Notes: a model not told the origin generated them from the letters alone. A stretch of DNA of 20,488 nucleotides from an uncultured Gemmatimonadota bacterium (GCA_946887295.1 CAMPKP010000050.1:1-20488), one strand, 5' to 3'. Shown: positions 1-7,723, counted from the first letter of the stretch. Program-made: numbers and translations.

Positions 1-516
1 CCCGCCCTCCAGGCGCTGGAGCGGATGCCAGGCGAAGGTCACGAGGGTGAGTGCCGAGAGCGCCAGGAATCCCAGCAATACCGCGCCGGCGACGCCGACT
101 TTTCCGGAGATCGTCTCCGCCAGAAACCCCGGGATGAGGCCGACCGTCCGGGCCGCGAGCCCCCGCTGCCCCACGTCGATGTCCAGCTCGGCGGGGGTCA
201 CGCGGGTCAGCACGCCGACGACGTAGGGCACCAGGATGCTGAGGCCCACGATCAGCGTGGCCGAGCGCTTCATGTCCAGCCCGCCGAGCCGGTCGAACCC
301 GGAGAGCGCCAGGCCGATGCCGAGCAGGGGAATACCGAGGGCGCCGGCTCCGAGGAGCTGCCAGAGGGCATGGCCGATGTATCGGCCCACCGGACCGGTG
401 ATCGGAACCGGCAGGAGGGTGAGCCCGACGAACAGGCCCACCACGAGCGCCGTCAGCGCCGCGAGCCGGCGCCGGCGTCCCTGCTCGTCGGAGGCGGTCT
501 TGGCCGCGGCGCTCAT
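1..516 (-). CDS. ftsK: FtsK/SpoIIIE-type DNA translocase, N-terminal membrane domain (partial)
   Basis: Only the first 172 codons lie in the window; the gene runs off the left edge. The start is ATG at 516-514, overlapping the comB stop as ATGA. The protein begins with a charged cytoplasmic stretch (EQGRRRR, about residues 12-17). It then has about four hydrophobic segments, near residues 18-35, 45-70, 80-100 and 140-160. The segment GPVGRYIGHALWQLLG followed by a hydrophobic run matches the pattern of the FtsK four-TM domain. In that family the N-terminus anchors the protein at the division septum, and a C-terminal motor, not visible here, pumps chromosomal DNA. Without the motor domain the family call rests on membrane-domain resemblance alone. 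Another polytopic protein is possible. Confidence 0.62.
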   Translation of the reverse strand, partial: MSAAAKTASDEQGRRRRLAALTALVVGLFVGLTLLPVPITGPVGRYIGHALWQLLGAGALGIPLLGIGLALSGFDRLGGLDMKRSATLIVGLSILVPYVVGVLTRVTPAELDIDVGQRGLAARTVGLIPGFLAETISGKVGVAGAVLLGFLALSALTLVTFAWHPLQRLEGG

Positions 517-1256
517 ACCGGAACCGCCGCCGGCATCACCCGGCGCTCCTGGAAGGTGGGGAGCACCGGGAATGCGTCCTGCCGGGCGCAGACCGCGACG
601 TCCTCGGCAAAGCCGAGCCGGACCAGCGCGCGCCCGGCGCGGCTCCGGCGGAGCGGCCGCTCCCAGTCGTCCCCATAGCGGCGGACCAGATCGAGGCTCG
701 CGAGTGCGGCATCGTTGAGCCCGCGCCGGACCTTGACCCCGCCGAGCGCGGCGGCCACCAGGCGCCCGGCGGCATAGCCGTCGTCGAGGGAGAACGCGCC
801 GCCCCGGCCGGCGCAGAGGACCAGCACGTCCCCCCCCTCCTCCAGGGACTCGCGGGCCTTCGCCGCGGCGAGCGTCAGGTTGCCCGCGCAGGCCGGATAG
901 ACCGCTCCGGCGCCCTGGCAGGCGAGCAGCGCCCTGGTGCCGTTGGTCGTGGTCAGGACGAGGGTCTTCCCGCGGACCGCGGCCCCGGTCATCTCGAGAG
1001 GGCTGTTGCCCAGCTCGAATCCCTCGATGCGGAGGCAGTTCCTCTCACCGGCCAGGACCACGTCGTCGCTTCCGAGGGTCTGCGCGAGCCGCAGGGCCTC
1101 CTCGGCCGAGGAGACCGGGACGATCGCCCTGGCTCCGTTGCTCATCGCCGCGCACATCGAGGTGGTGGCCCTCAGGATGTCGATCACGAAGACCGTCCGG
1201 CCCTGGACCGCGGTGAGCGTCAGGCCGGCGGGGGTGAAGAGGACGTCGAGCTTCAT
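513..1256 (-). CDS. comB: 2-phosphosulfolactate phosphatase family protein (ComB)
   Basis: This is a 247-aa protein of the ComB family, which hydrolyses 2-phosphosulfolactate to sulfolactate. The step belongs to coenzyme M synthesis in methanogens; the role in most bacteria is unclear. Visible family motifs are [11 protein letters not shown] near residue 25, GNSPLEM near 85, the TTTNGTRAL loop near 105 and [18 protein letters not shown] near 150. The length is normal for the family. The open frame extends upstream to 1604, but the ATG at 1256 gives the canonical MKLDVLF start and an ATGA overlap with accC, so it is chosen. The downstream end overlaps ftsK in the same way. No other coenzyme M gene is in the window, so the true substrate here is unknown. 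Confidence 0.88.
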   Translation of the reverse strand: MKLDVLFTPAGLTLTAVQGRTVFVIDILRATTSMCAAMSNGARAIVPVSSAEEALRLAQTLGSDDVVLAGERNCLRIEGFELGNSPLEMTGAAVRGKTLVLTTTNGTRALLACQGAGAVYPACAGNLTLAAAKARESLEEGGDVLVLCAGRGGAFSLDDGYAAGRLVAAALGGVKVRRGLNDAALASLDLVRRYGDDWERPLRRSRAGRALVRLGFAEDVAVCARQDAFPVLPTFQERRVMPAAVPV

Positions 1257-2611
1257 ACGTCGGGGCGAAGGAGGTGCGCCTCCCGCTCGAGGAAACGGGT
1301 ATCCACCTTTCCGGCGGCGAAGTCCGGGTGGCGGATCACCCGGGCCAGGAAGGGGATGGTGGTGGTGACGCCCTCCAGGATGAAGCTGTCGAGCGCCTGT
1401 CCCATGCGGGTGAGCGCCTCGGCGCGGTCGTTGCCGTGGACGATCACCTTGGCGAGCAGCGAGTCGTAGTAGGGCGGCACGGTGTAGCCGGCGTAGACGT
1501 GCGTGTCCACCCTGACGCCGGGACCTCCCGGAGGATGGTACGCCGTGATGTGTCCCGGCGAAGGCTGGAACCCGCGGTAGGGATCCTCGGCGTTGATCCG
1601 GCATTCGATCGCGTGGCCCCGGAGCCGCCGGCCGTCGCCCTGGAAGCTGACCGGCTCGCCGGCGGCCACCCGGATCTGCTCCTTCACCAGGTCGAAGCTG
1701 GTGACCATCTCGGTCACCGGGTGCTCCACCTGGATCCGGGTGTTCATCTCCATGAAGTAGAAGCTGCCGTCGGTGTCGAGCAGGAACTCCAGCGTGCCCG
1801 CGCCGATGTAGCCGATGTTGGAGGCCAGCGCGACGGCCGCGCGGCCCATCCGGTCGCGCAGGTCGTCGTCGAGGGCGGGGCTGGGGCTCTCCTCGATGAG
1901 CTTCTGGTGACGGCGCTGGACCGAGCAGTCGCGCTCGCCGAGGTGGACCACCCGCCCGAAGCAGTCGCCCATCACCTGGATCTCGACGTGCCGCGGCTGC
2001 TCCAGATACTTCTCGACGTAGACCGACCCGTTTCCGAAGGCGGCCAGCGCCTCGTTCTGCGCCAGGCCGAACGACTGCGAGAACTGCTCGGCGTCCAGCG
2101 CGATCCGCATGCCTTTCCCGCCGCCGCCCGCGGTCGCCTTGATGATCACCGGAAACCCGATGCTCTCGGCGAACGCCAGCGCCTCGTCCGGGTCCTCGAT
2201 CGTGTCGGGCGAGCCGGGCACCGTCGGGACCCCCGCCTCCTGCGCCAGGCGGCGCGCGGTGGCCTTGTCGCCCATCTGCCGGATCTGCTCGCCACTAGGT
2301 CCGATGAAGGTGATGTTGGACGCCCGGCAGGTGTCGGCGAACTCGGCGTTCTCCGCCAGGAACCCGTAGCCCGGGTGGATCGCGTCGGCGCCGGTGATCT
2401 CGGCGGCGGCGATGATGTTGGGGATCCGAAGGTAGGACTGCCGGCTGGGCGGAGGCCCGATGCAGACGTCGTCGTCGGCGAATCGGACGTGCAGCGACTC
2501 CCGGTCGGCCTCGCTGTAGACGGCCACGGTCTGGAGACCCAGCTCGCGGCACGCGCGGATGACCCGGAGCGCGATCTCGCCGCGGTTGGCGATCAGGATC
2601 TTCTTAAACAA
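1253..2611 (-). CDS. accC: Acetyl-CoA carboxylase, biotin carboxylase subunit
   Basis: AccC carboxylates the biotin on AccB using ATP and bicarbonate, the first half-reaction of acetyl-CoA carboxylase in the cytoplasm. The 452-aa protein has the expected N-terminal fold ([20 protein letters not shown]), the glycine-rich loop [11 protein letters not shown] at 158-168 and the [15 protein letters not shown] motif at 287-301. Lys116, Glu275, Glu288, Arg292, Gln294, Glu296 and Arg338 fall at or within one residue of the E. coli active-site numbering. The start codon is TTG (2611-2609), with GAAGG about ten bases upstream; no better start gives the conserved N-terminus. It follows pilT after 21 bases and overlaps comB by four. 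Confidence 0.97.
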   Translation of the reverse strand: MFKKILIANRGEIALRVIRACRELGLQTVAVYSEADRESLHVRFADDDVCIGPPPSRQSYLRIPNIIAAAEITGADAIHPGYGFLAENAEFADTCRASNITFIGPSGEQIRQMGDKATARRLAQEAGVPTVPGSPDTIEDPDEALAFAESIGFPVIIKATAGGGGKGMRIALDAEQFSQSFGLAQNEALAAFGNGSVYVEKYLEQPRHVEIQVMGDCFGRVVHLGERDCSVQRRHQKLIEESPSPALDDDLRDRMGRAAVALASNIGYIGAGTLEFLLDTDGSFYFMEMNTRIQVEHPVTEMVTSFDLVKEQIRVAAGEPVSFQGDGRRLRGHAIECRINAEDPYRGFQPSPGHITAYHPPGGPGVRVDTHVYAGYTVPPYYDSLLAKVIVHGNDRAEALTRMGQALDSFILEGVTTTIPFLARVIRHPDFAAGKVDTRFLEREAHLLRPDV

Positions 2612-2632
2612 GGCGCCGGACCTTCCCGCGCC

Positions 2633-3817
2633 TCAAGGCGTCAGGTCCAGCGACCGCACGCCTCCAGCGTCTCCGTTGATCTCGGAGAACTTCCGGTCCG
2701 ACGCCGAGTCCACGCCCGAGACCCGGAGGGCGAACTCGCTCGGATTCGAGGAGTAGAAGATCGCGCTCTCGTACGAGATCATCCCCTCCTTGAACCACTT
2801 CATCAGCGACTGGTCGAAGGACTGCATGCCGTAGGAGACCGTGCCCTCGGCGATCAGGTCGGGGATGTTGAGCGCCTTCTCGATCTCCCGCATGTTGTCG
2901 GCGACCGCGGCGGTGTTGATGAGGACCTCGCACCCCGGCACCCGTCCCCGGCCGTCGGCCCGGGGCACCAGGCGCAGGGAGATCACCGCCTGCAGCGCGG
3001 TGGCGAGCAGCATCCGGATCTCCTGGTGCTGGTGCGGCGGGTAGAAGGAGATGATCCGGTTGAGCGTCTGGGTGGCGTCGGTGGTGTGGAGCGTGGAGAA
3101 GACCAGGTGTCCCGTATCCGCCGCCTTGAGCGAGGTGTCCAGCGTCTCCATGTCGCGGATCTCGCCGATGAGGATCACGTCGGGATCCTGCCGCAGCACG
3201 TGGCGGAGCGCGGAGCCGAACGAGAGCGTGTCGCTGCCCACCTCACGCTGTGAGATGTTCGACATCACGTCGCGGTGGAGGAACTCGATCGGGTCCTCGA
3301 TGGTGATGACGTTGACCCGCCGGTGCTGGTTCAGGTGGTTGATCATCGCCGCGAGCGCCGTGGACTTGCCCGATCCCGTGATTCCGGTGACCAGCACCAG
3401 GCCGCGGGGCTTGAGCGCGATCTCCTCCAGCACCGGCGGCAGGTAGAGCTCGCGGATGGTCTTCACCTCGTAGGGGATCGCCCGGAAGGCGAACGCCAGC
3501 GTCCCCCGCTGCTGGTAGATGTTGGTCCGGAAGCGGCCCACCCCCGGCACGCCGATCGCGAAGTCGGCCTCCTTCTTCTCGGCGAACTCCTTCACCTGCC
3601 GGGGCGTCATCACCTGCTCGGCCAGCGCCTTGAGATCCTCGGGCTTGAGCGGCGGGACGTCGAGGCTCAGCAGCTCACCGTTCACCCGGACGGTCGGCGG
3701 CCGCCCGACCTTCAGGAGCAGGTCGGACGCGTTGCGCTGGACCATCTGGCCGATGGTGTTCCTGAAGTTGAAGGTGGACGCGCCCGCGGCGCCGGATGCG
3801 GTGGAGGACTCAGCCAT
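2633..3817 (-). CDS. pilT: Type IV pilus retraction ATPase, PilT family
   Basis: This is a 394-aa cytoplasmic hexameric ATPase of the PilT/PilU group, which depolymerises type IV pili for twitching motility. The N-terminal domain (about 17-115) precedes the motor domain. Walker A is GITGSGKS at 145-152, the Asp box IEDPIEF at 173-179, Walker B ILIGEIRD at 215-222 and the His box TLHTTDA at 242-248. The later LQAVISLRLVPRADGRGR segment is also PilT-like. ATG at 3817 overlaps the accB stop by eight bases, so translation is probably coupled. No other pilus gene is in the window. It sits between accB and accC, which is unusual. I cannot separate PilT from PilU with certainty, but the PilT/PilU class is clear. 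Confidence 0.93.
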   Translation of the reverse strand: MAESSTASGAAGASTFNFRNTIGQMVQRNASDLLLKVGRPPTVRVNGELLSLDVPPLKPEDLKALAEQVMTPRQVKEFAEKKEADFAIGVPGVGRFRTNIYQQRGTLAFAFRAIPYEVKTIRELYLPPVLEEIALKPRGLVLVTGITGSGKSTALAAMINHLNQHRRVNVITIEDPIEFLHRDVMSNISQREVGSDTLSFGSALRHVLRQDPDVILIGEIRDMETLDTSLKAADTGHLVFSTLHTTDATQTLNRIISFYPPHQHQEIRMLLATALQAVISLRLVPRADGRGRVPGCEVLINTAAVADNMREIEKALNIPDLIAEGTVSYGMQSFDQSLMKWFKEGMISYESAIFYSSNPSEFALRVSGVDSASDRKFSEINGDAGGVRSLDLTP

Positions 3818-4331
3818 TGGGGTCGACCCGGAAGAGGACCTGGCCGAACTCGACCGGCTGCGCGTCTTCCACGCACACCTCGCGGATCACGCCGGTGATC
3901 TCGGCCTCGATCTCGTTCATGATCTTCATCGCCTCGATGATGCACACGGTCTGCCCGGCCGTCACCCGACTGCCGATCTTCACGTACGGCTCCGCGCCCG
4001 GCTCGGGCGCCTTGTACCAGGTCCCCACCATCGGCGACTTGATCTCCTTGAGCGCCGGGACGACGGCGCGTGGAGCCGCTTCCGCTTCCACTCCGCCCGC
4101 GGCAGCCGGCGCCGGCGCCGCCAGCGCCACCGCCGGTGCAAAGGAAGGCGCGGCCGAGGTGCGGGTGATGACGATCCCGGTGCCGAACCACCCCTTGATC
4201 TCGATCGACCCGATCTCGGGGGCCTCCCGCAGCAGCTGCGCCAGTCCCTCGACGTCCTTGAGCTCGATGGAGCGGATGCCGGGTACGTTTTGGAGCAGCT
4301 CGGCGAGCTGCTTCATCTCCTGGGGCGTCAT
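3810..4331 (-). CDS. accB: Acetyl-CoA carboxylase biotin carboxyl carrier protein
   Basis: AccB carries biotin between AccC and the carboxyltransferase. The 173-aa protein ends in a biotinyl domain (about 95-170). The EAMKIMNE motif puts the biotinylated lysine at 136, and the GTWYKAPEPGAEPYVKIG thumb (103-120) marks it as the acetyl-CoA carboxylase type. An Ala/Pro linker spans about 58-95. The N-terminal region is odd: residues 9-29 and 30-50 form two similar 21-residue units. The frame is open up to 4589. ATG at 4331 is chosen because it begins the AccB-like helix and overlaps the stop of a small ORF as ATGA; ATG at 4403 is the alternative and would add a basic 24-residue extension. It lies downstream of pepP after 184 bases and overlaps pilT. 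Confidence 0.93.
   Translation of the reverse strand: MTPQEMKQLAELLQNVPGIRSIELKDVEGLAQLLREAPEIGSIEIKGWFGTGIVITRTSAAPSFAPAVALAAPAPAAAGGVEAEAAPRAVVPALKEIKSPMVGTWYKAPEPGAEPYVKIGSRVTAGQTVCIIEAMKIMNEIEAEITGVIREVCVEDAQPVEFGQVLFRVDPNG
4191..4307 (-). repeat. Tandem 21-residue duplication within AccB N-terminus
   Basis: Two adjacent units in the AccB protein, starting LAELLQNVPGIRSIELK (residue 9) and LAQLLREAPEIGSIEIK (residue 30), share 11 of 21 positions: L, A, L, L, P, I, S, I, E, K and G. The DNA copies are clearly diverged, so the event is old or the similarity is constrained at protein level. Usual AccB proteins show one such helix-strand unit before the linker. Confidence 0.6.
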
Positions 4332-4375
4332 ACCACCGTCGGCCTTGCGGCGCCGCGGCGAGCGGTCCGGATCAC
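4328..4375 (-). CDS. Possible 15-codon leader ORF ahead of accB
   Basis: A GTG at 4375 opens a short frame, reading MIRTARRGAARPTVV, whose TGA overlaps the accB ATG as ATGA. It is preceded by GAGGAGG (4381-4387) with a five-base gap, one of the clearest Shine-Dalgarno sequences in the window. That sequence is not correctly placed for any accB start. The arrangement suggests ribosomes are delivered to accB by coupled reinitiation. It lies where efp often sits between pepP and accB in other bacteria, and a decayed efp start is a speculative alternative. No known protein is recognised. Confidence 0.33.
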   Translation of the reverse strand: MIRTARRGAARPTVV

Positions 4376-4515
4376 GTGAGCCTCCTCGATTGGCCGGCTT
4401 CATGGCGCCCGTTCCGGCGTCGCCCGCAGCGGAAGACGCCGGGCCGGACGGGGCCCGCAGGGCCCGAGAATGGTGGTTGACGATGGCATCGTGAGAATCG
4501 AGGATCTGGTCGGGG
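4376..4515 (-). promoter_or_regulatory. Structured intergenic leader between pepP and accB
   Basis: This non-coding stretch holds two GC hairpins. One pairs GGGCCC with GGGCCC around a three-base loop (4451-4465). The other pairs GGCGTC with GACGCC (4416-4421 and 4435-4440). GAGGAGG follows at 4381-4387. No T-run follows either hairpin, so they do not look like a standard terminator, and I see no convincing promoter. A role in accB translation control is an inference. Confidence 0.3.
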
Positions 4516-5604
4516 CTACACCAGCTCCACGAGCTCGGTTCGCCCATCCGAGAGCAGCTCCGCTCCGTCCGCACCCAGCCACAGGTCATCCTCCAGCCGG
4601 ACGCCGCCCCAGCCCGGAAAATAGACGCCCGGCTCCACCGTGACCACGGCGCCCTCGGGGAGCGGCTGATCGGAGGTGGGCGCGAGGCGGGGAGCCTCGT
4701 GCACCTCGAGGCCGAGCCCGTGCCCGAGCGAGTGCCCGAAAGCTTCGCCGAACCCTCGCGCGGCGATCACGTCCCGGGCGAGGGCGTCGCCCTCCCTTCC
4801 GGTCAGCCCCGGGCGGAGGTGATCCCTGGCTCTGGCCTGCGCACAGCGCACCAGATCGTACATCGCCACCTGCCGCTGATCGGCGCGGGCCCCCACGACG
4901 AAGGTGCGGGTGAGATCGGCGCAGTACCCGTCCACCTGCGCCCCGAAGTCGAGGAGCAGCCACTCCCCCCGCTCCACCGTGCGGGCACTGGTGCGCGCGT
5001 GGGGGAGGGCCGACCGAGGGCCGGACGCCACGATCGTGGGGAACGGGTGCCACTCGCTGCCCCGCCGCCGCAGGGCGCCCTCGAGCGCCGCCGCGATCTC
5101 CAGCTCGCTCCGCCCCACCCGGATCGCCGGGACCGCCTCGGCGAGGGCGTCCTGAGCGAGCTCGGCGGCCGTGCGGATCGCGGCCACTTCTTCGGGCGAC
5201 TTGACGGCCCGGAGCCGCTCGACCAGATCCGAGGTCGGCACCACGCGGCTGCGGGTCAGCCCGGCCACTCGTTCGGCATCCTTCACGGTCAGGGCGCGTG
5301 CCTCGATGCCGATGGAGCCCTGGGGCAGACTAGCCAGCACCCGACCCAACCGGTCCCACACGCTCCTCTGGTCCACCTCCACCGTCGCCGCCTCACCCGC
5401 CTCGGCGGGCGCCTGGGCGGCGTAGCGGAAGTCGGTCACCAGCACGGTCGAGTCCGCGTGAACCAGGAGCAACGCGGCCGATCCACTGAATCCCGTCAGG
5501 TAGCGGACGTTCGGCAGGTGGGTGATCAGCAGCCCGTCCAGGCCCTCTGCGGCGAGCGCCGCGCGGAGAGCACTCTGCCGCTCGGCACGGCGGTCACCCG
5601 GCAC
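4516..5604 (-). CDS. pepP: M24-family metallopeptidase, Xaa-Pro aminopeptidase type
   Basis: This is a 362-aa cytosolic enzyme predicted to remove the N-terminal residue from X-Pro peptides. A creatinase-like N-terminal domain (about 8-125, with LLITHLPNVRYLTGFSGSAALLLV) precedes the pita-bread catalytic domain. Expected metal ligands are visible: two Asp in LLLDFGAQVDGYCADLTRTF, the His in FGHSLGHGLGLEVHEAP, the Glu in VTVEPGVYFPGWGG and the Glu in VRLEDD. The start is GTG at 5604, inside the last 11 bases of aroQ, implying coupling. The aroQ-pepP-accB-accC neighbourhood is widespread in bacteria, which supports the call. Family-level assignment is firm; peptide specificity is inferred. Confidence 0.9.
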   Translation of the reverse strand: MPGDRRAERQSALRAALAAEGLDGLLITHLPNVRYLTGFSGSAALLLVHADSTVLVTDFRYAAQAPAEAGEAATVEVDQRSVWDRLGRVLASLPQGSIGIEARALTVKDAERVAGLTRSRVVPTSDLVERLRAVKSPEEVAAIRTAAELAQDALAEAVPAIRVGRSELEIAAALEGALRRRGSEWHPFPTIVASGPRSALPHARTSARTVERGEWLLLDFGAQVDGYCADLTRTFVVGARADQRQVAMYDLVRCAQARARDHLRPGLTGREGDALARDVIAARGFGEAFGHSLGHGLGLEVHEAPRLAPTSDQPLPEGAVVTVEPGVYFPGWGGVRLEDDLWLGADGAELLSDGRTELVELV

Positions 5605-6031
5605 GGAGGCGGCCCACCAGCGCCTCGAGCGCCAGCAGATAACTCTGGGCCCCGAACCCCGCGACCAGTCCGATGGCGAGGTCGGCGATCACCGAGTGCC
5701 GCCGCTCCGGCTCGCGGGCGAAAATGTTGGAGAGGTGCAGCTCGACGAACGGAACCCGGACGGCGAGCATCGCGTCACGCAGCGCGAGGCTGGAGTGGGT
5801 GAGCGCGGCCGCGTTGACCAGAGCGCCGTCCACCCGGCCGCGGAGACCCTGCACCGCGTCCACCAGCCGGCCCTCGTGGTTGGTCTGGAGCCACTCGATC
5901 TCCGCGCCGTGCGACCTGGCGGCGTCGCGCACCATCGTCTCGATCTCGCCCAGCGTGGTGCGCCCGTAGACTTCAGGCTCCCTCTGCCCCAGGAGGTTGA
6001 GGTTGGGGCCGTTCAGTACCGCGATCAGCAT
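5594..6031 (-). CDS. aroQ: 3-dehydroquinate dehydratase, type II
   Basis: AroQ dehydrates 3-dehydroquinate to 3-dehydroshikimate in the shikimate pathway. The 145-aa length is typical of the dodecameric type II enzyme. The N-terminal LNGPNLNLLGQREPEVYG supplies Asn10, Arg17 and the catalytic Tyr22. ELHLSNI supplies His99, and REPERRHS supplies Arg110/Arg111. The substrate loop normally reads N-P-x-A but here is NAAALTHSS (73-81), with Ala replacing Pro; this is mild drift and not evidence of inactivity. ATG at 6031 directly follows the upstream TPR gene's TGA with no gap, and the 3' end overlaps pepP by 11 bases. Confidence 0.96.
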   Translation of the reverse strand: MLIAVLNGPNLNLLGQREPEVYGRTTLGEIETMVRDAARSHGAEIEWLQTNHEGRLVDAVQGLRGRVDGALVNAAALTHSSLALRDAMLAVRVPFVELHLSNIFAREPERRHSVIADLAIGLVAGFGAQSYLLALEALVGRLRAG

Positions 6032-7600
6032 TCAGCGCTTCAGGTTCTGCAGCCAGGCGTGAAACTGGTCGAGGTCGTCGGTCTTGGGATCCGGCGTGCG
6101 CGGGGTTCGAGAGGCGGGTGAGCCGCTCGGGGAGCTGAAGAAGTCGTCGAAGGACACCGAGCCCCCGCCCTGGTTCGCGGCGGGCACCGCGGGCGGCGTC
6201 TCGGATCCCTCCTCACCGAAGACCGAGCTGAGCGAGAGCGCCTCCGCAGCCGGCCGGGTCGGGGCGCCGGCATTGCCCGAGGCGGGCGCCGGCCGCACGG
6301 GTGCGGCCGAGGCCTGTGCCGGCGGCCGGGCGGAGAGGATGCCCTTGAACAGGTGCGCGACGGAAAGCCCTCCGGTCTCTCCCACTGCATACGAGCGCTT
6401 CGGGGGAGCCGCAGGCGGACGGGTCTCTTCTGCTCTCCGGACGTAGGGTGGCTCGCTCGACTCGGGAGCCGCGGCGCCAGGCTCCGGCGCGGCCGGGGGC
6501 GGCTGGTACACGAACGGCTGGGCCGCGGGCTGCTCGGGGGCGCGAGCTTCGGGTAGGGCTTCCTCGACGACCAGCTCGTCCACGATCAGCTCTTCGCCGA
6601 TCAGCTCTTCGGCGATCAGCTCCTCGGCGGCCGGCTCTTCGGCGGCCGGCTCTTCGGGCGGCGGCACCCGGGGCTCCGCGGGCTCGGCCCGCTCCGCCTG
6701 CGGGGGCTCCCATGCGCCGCTCCGCCCGACCGGAGCATCCTCCTCGAAAGGCGCCCGCGCTCCCCGAGCACCCGAGGCGAAGAGCTCCTGCGAGGCGTCG
6801 GGCATCTGAAACTCGCTGCCTCCCGCGCTCTCGAGGACGATGTCCTCGCTGGTCTCGACCCGGAATTCGTCGTGCTCGACGAAGGAGTCCACCTCGCGCC
6901 CGACCAGGCCCTCCAGCGGCTCCACCGGCTCGTCCAGCAGCGGGACGTCCGCCTCGATGCCGCCGCGCGTCTCGAGCTCGATGCCCGCAGGCCCCGCCGG
7001 CTCCGGGGGGGCGGGCTCCTGGAACCGGATCTCGGCCGGCTCCACGAACGGCTCGTCAAGCAACGAAGGCTCGAGATCCGCAGGCTCGGCAACCGGCGAA
7101 TCGACCGTCGCGGCGGACGGCGTCTGGTCCGTTGCGGCCTCGCTCCCGGATTCCGCCACGCTCGAAGGCTCGGCCGAGGAGGCGGCCCCGGCCTGGCGCC
7201 GGGCGATCTCGACCCGCTGCAGCTGCTCCCGTGCGTCGTCGTTGCTGCGATCCACCGTGAGCAGAGTGTTGAGCCAGCGCTCGGCGTCGTCGAACTTGAG
7301 CAGGCGCTCGCTGATCTCGGCCAGCGCCTTGAGGGCGATCACGTTCTCGCCGTCCAGCCCGAGCACGTGCAGGAAAGCCGCCTCGGCGGCCTGCACGTTG
7401 CCGAGGTCCATATGACAGCGGCCGAGCACTATGCTGGCGGGGATGTAGTCGGGATGGATCGACAGACCGGCGCCGAGCAGATCGAGAGCCCGCTGAACCT
7501 CCCCGTTCTTCCGGTGAATTTCGGCGAGCGGGGCGAAGGTGAGTCCCTGAGGGTTCTCGGCGTACCGGCGCTCGAGCTTCTCGATCTCGCTAAGTGCCAT
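6032..7600 (-). CDS. TPR protein with long acidic Pro/Glu-rich disordered region
   Basis: This 522-aa protein is not assigned to a named family. Residues about 1-135 form tetratricopeptide-like helical pairs (for example ALDLLGAGLSIHPDYIPASIVLG). Residues about 140-500 are rich in Pro, Glu and Ala with little predicted structure. They include a run of five-residue EE-containing repeats at about 315-345. The C-terminus ends in a distinct aromatic motif, DDLDQFHAWLQNLKR, which could be a docking peptide. It has no signal peptide or membrane segment, so it is probably cytoplasmic. It is the promoter-proximal gene of the aroQ-to-ftsK operon. A scaffold role is a guess from the architecture. Confidence 0.85.
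   Translation of the reverse strand: MALSEIEKLERRYAENPQGLTFAPLAEIHRKNGEVQRALDLLGAGLSIHPDYIPASIVLGRCHMDLGNVQAAEAAFLHVLGLDGENVIALKALAEISERLLKFDDAERWLNTLLTVDRSNDDAREQLQRVEIARRQAGAASSAEPSSVAESGSEAATDQTPSAATVDSPVAEPADLEPSLLDEPFVEPAEIRFQEPAPPEPAGPAGIELETRGGIEADVPLLDEPVEPLEGLVGREVDSFVEHDEFRVETSEDIVLESAGGSEFQMPDASQELFASGARGARAPFEEDAPVGRSGAWEPPQAERAEPAEPRVPPPEEPAAEEPAAEELIAEELIGEELIVDELVVEEALPEARAPEQPAAQPFVYQPPPAAPEPGAAAPESSEPPYVRRAEETRPPAAPPKRSYAVGETGGLSVAHLFKGILSARPPAQASAAPVRPAPASGNAGAPTRPAAEALSLSSVFGEEGSETPPAVPAANQGGGSVSFDDFFSSPSGSPASRTPRTPDPKTDDLDQFHAWLQNLKR
6569..6658 (-). repeat. Six 15-bp tandem units inside the TPR gene
   Basis: Units begin at 6569, 6584, 6599, 6614, 6629 and 6644. On the plus strand they read variants of gatcagctcttcggc or ggccggctcttcggc. 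They encode five-residue acidic units of the form EE-x-x-x on the minus strand. The last two units are nearly identical, so recent slippage is plausible. Confidence 0.85.
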
Positions 7601-7674
7601 CCGGGTCCCGGTTTGTCGAGGTGTGAAGCGGGGGTCGGGAGACGACGCAATAAGCCGTTGTGGGGAGTCCCGTG

Positions 7675-7703
7675 AGAGTAGCGATCCGCCTCGCCGCTGT
7701 CAA
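7675..7703 (-). promoter_or_regulatory. Candidate sigma-70-type promoter for the aroQ-acc-ftsK operon
   Basis: On the minus strand a perfect TTGACA (-35, 7703-7698) is followed after 17 bases by TACTCT (-10, 7680-7675, three of six matches). It would start RNA near 7668 and leave a leader of about 68 bases before the TPR ATG. The exact -35 and the ideal spacing support it; the -10 is weak. Confidence 0.5.
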
Positions 7704-7723
7704 CTGTTTCGCCGCCGGGAGCC

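Noticed and set aside
7..21. Perfect palindrome CTCCAG-gcg-CTGGAG near the left edge, tested as a fold-back like the one at the right edge
   Set aside because: Bases beyond the stem do not mirror each other, and the coding frame of the ftsK-like gene continues sensibly through it.
1257..1604. Upstream extension of the comB reading frame
   Set aside because: It lies inside accC in another frame. The family N-terminus begins at 1256 with an ATGA overlap.
1274..3253. A 659-codon plus-strand frame opposite accC and pilT
   Set aside because: It spans two well-supported genes and their junction, has an Arg/Asp/Val-biased composition and no recognisable domain.
4332..4589. Upstream extension of the accB frame, including ATG at 4403
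   Set aside because: The extra residues are basic and low in structure, with no AccB-like sequence, and the extension enters pepP. ATG 4403 remains a minor alternative.
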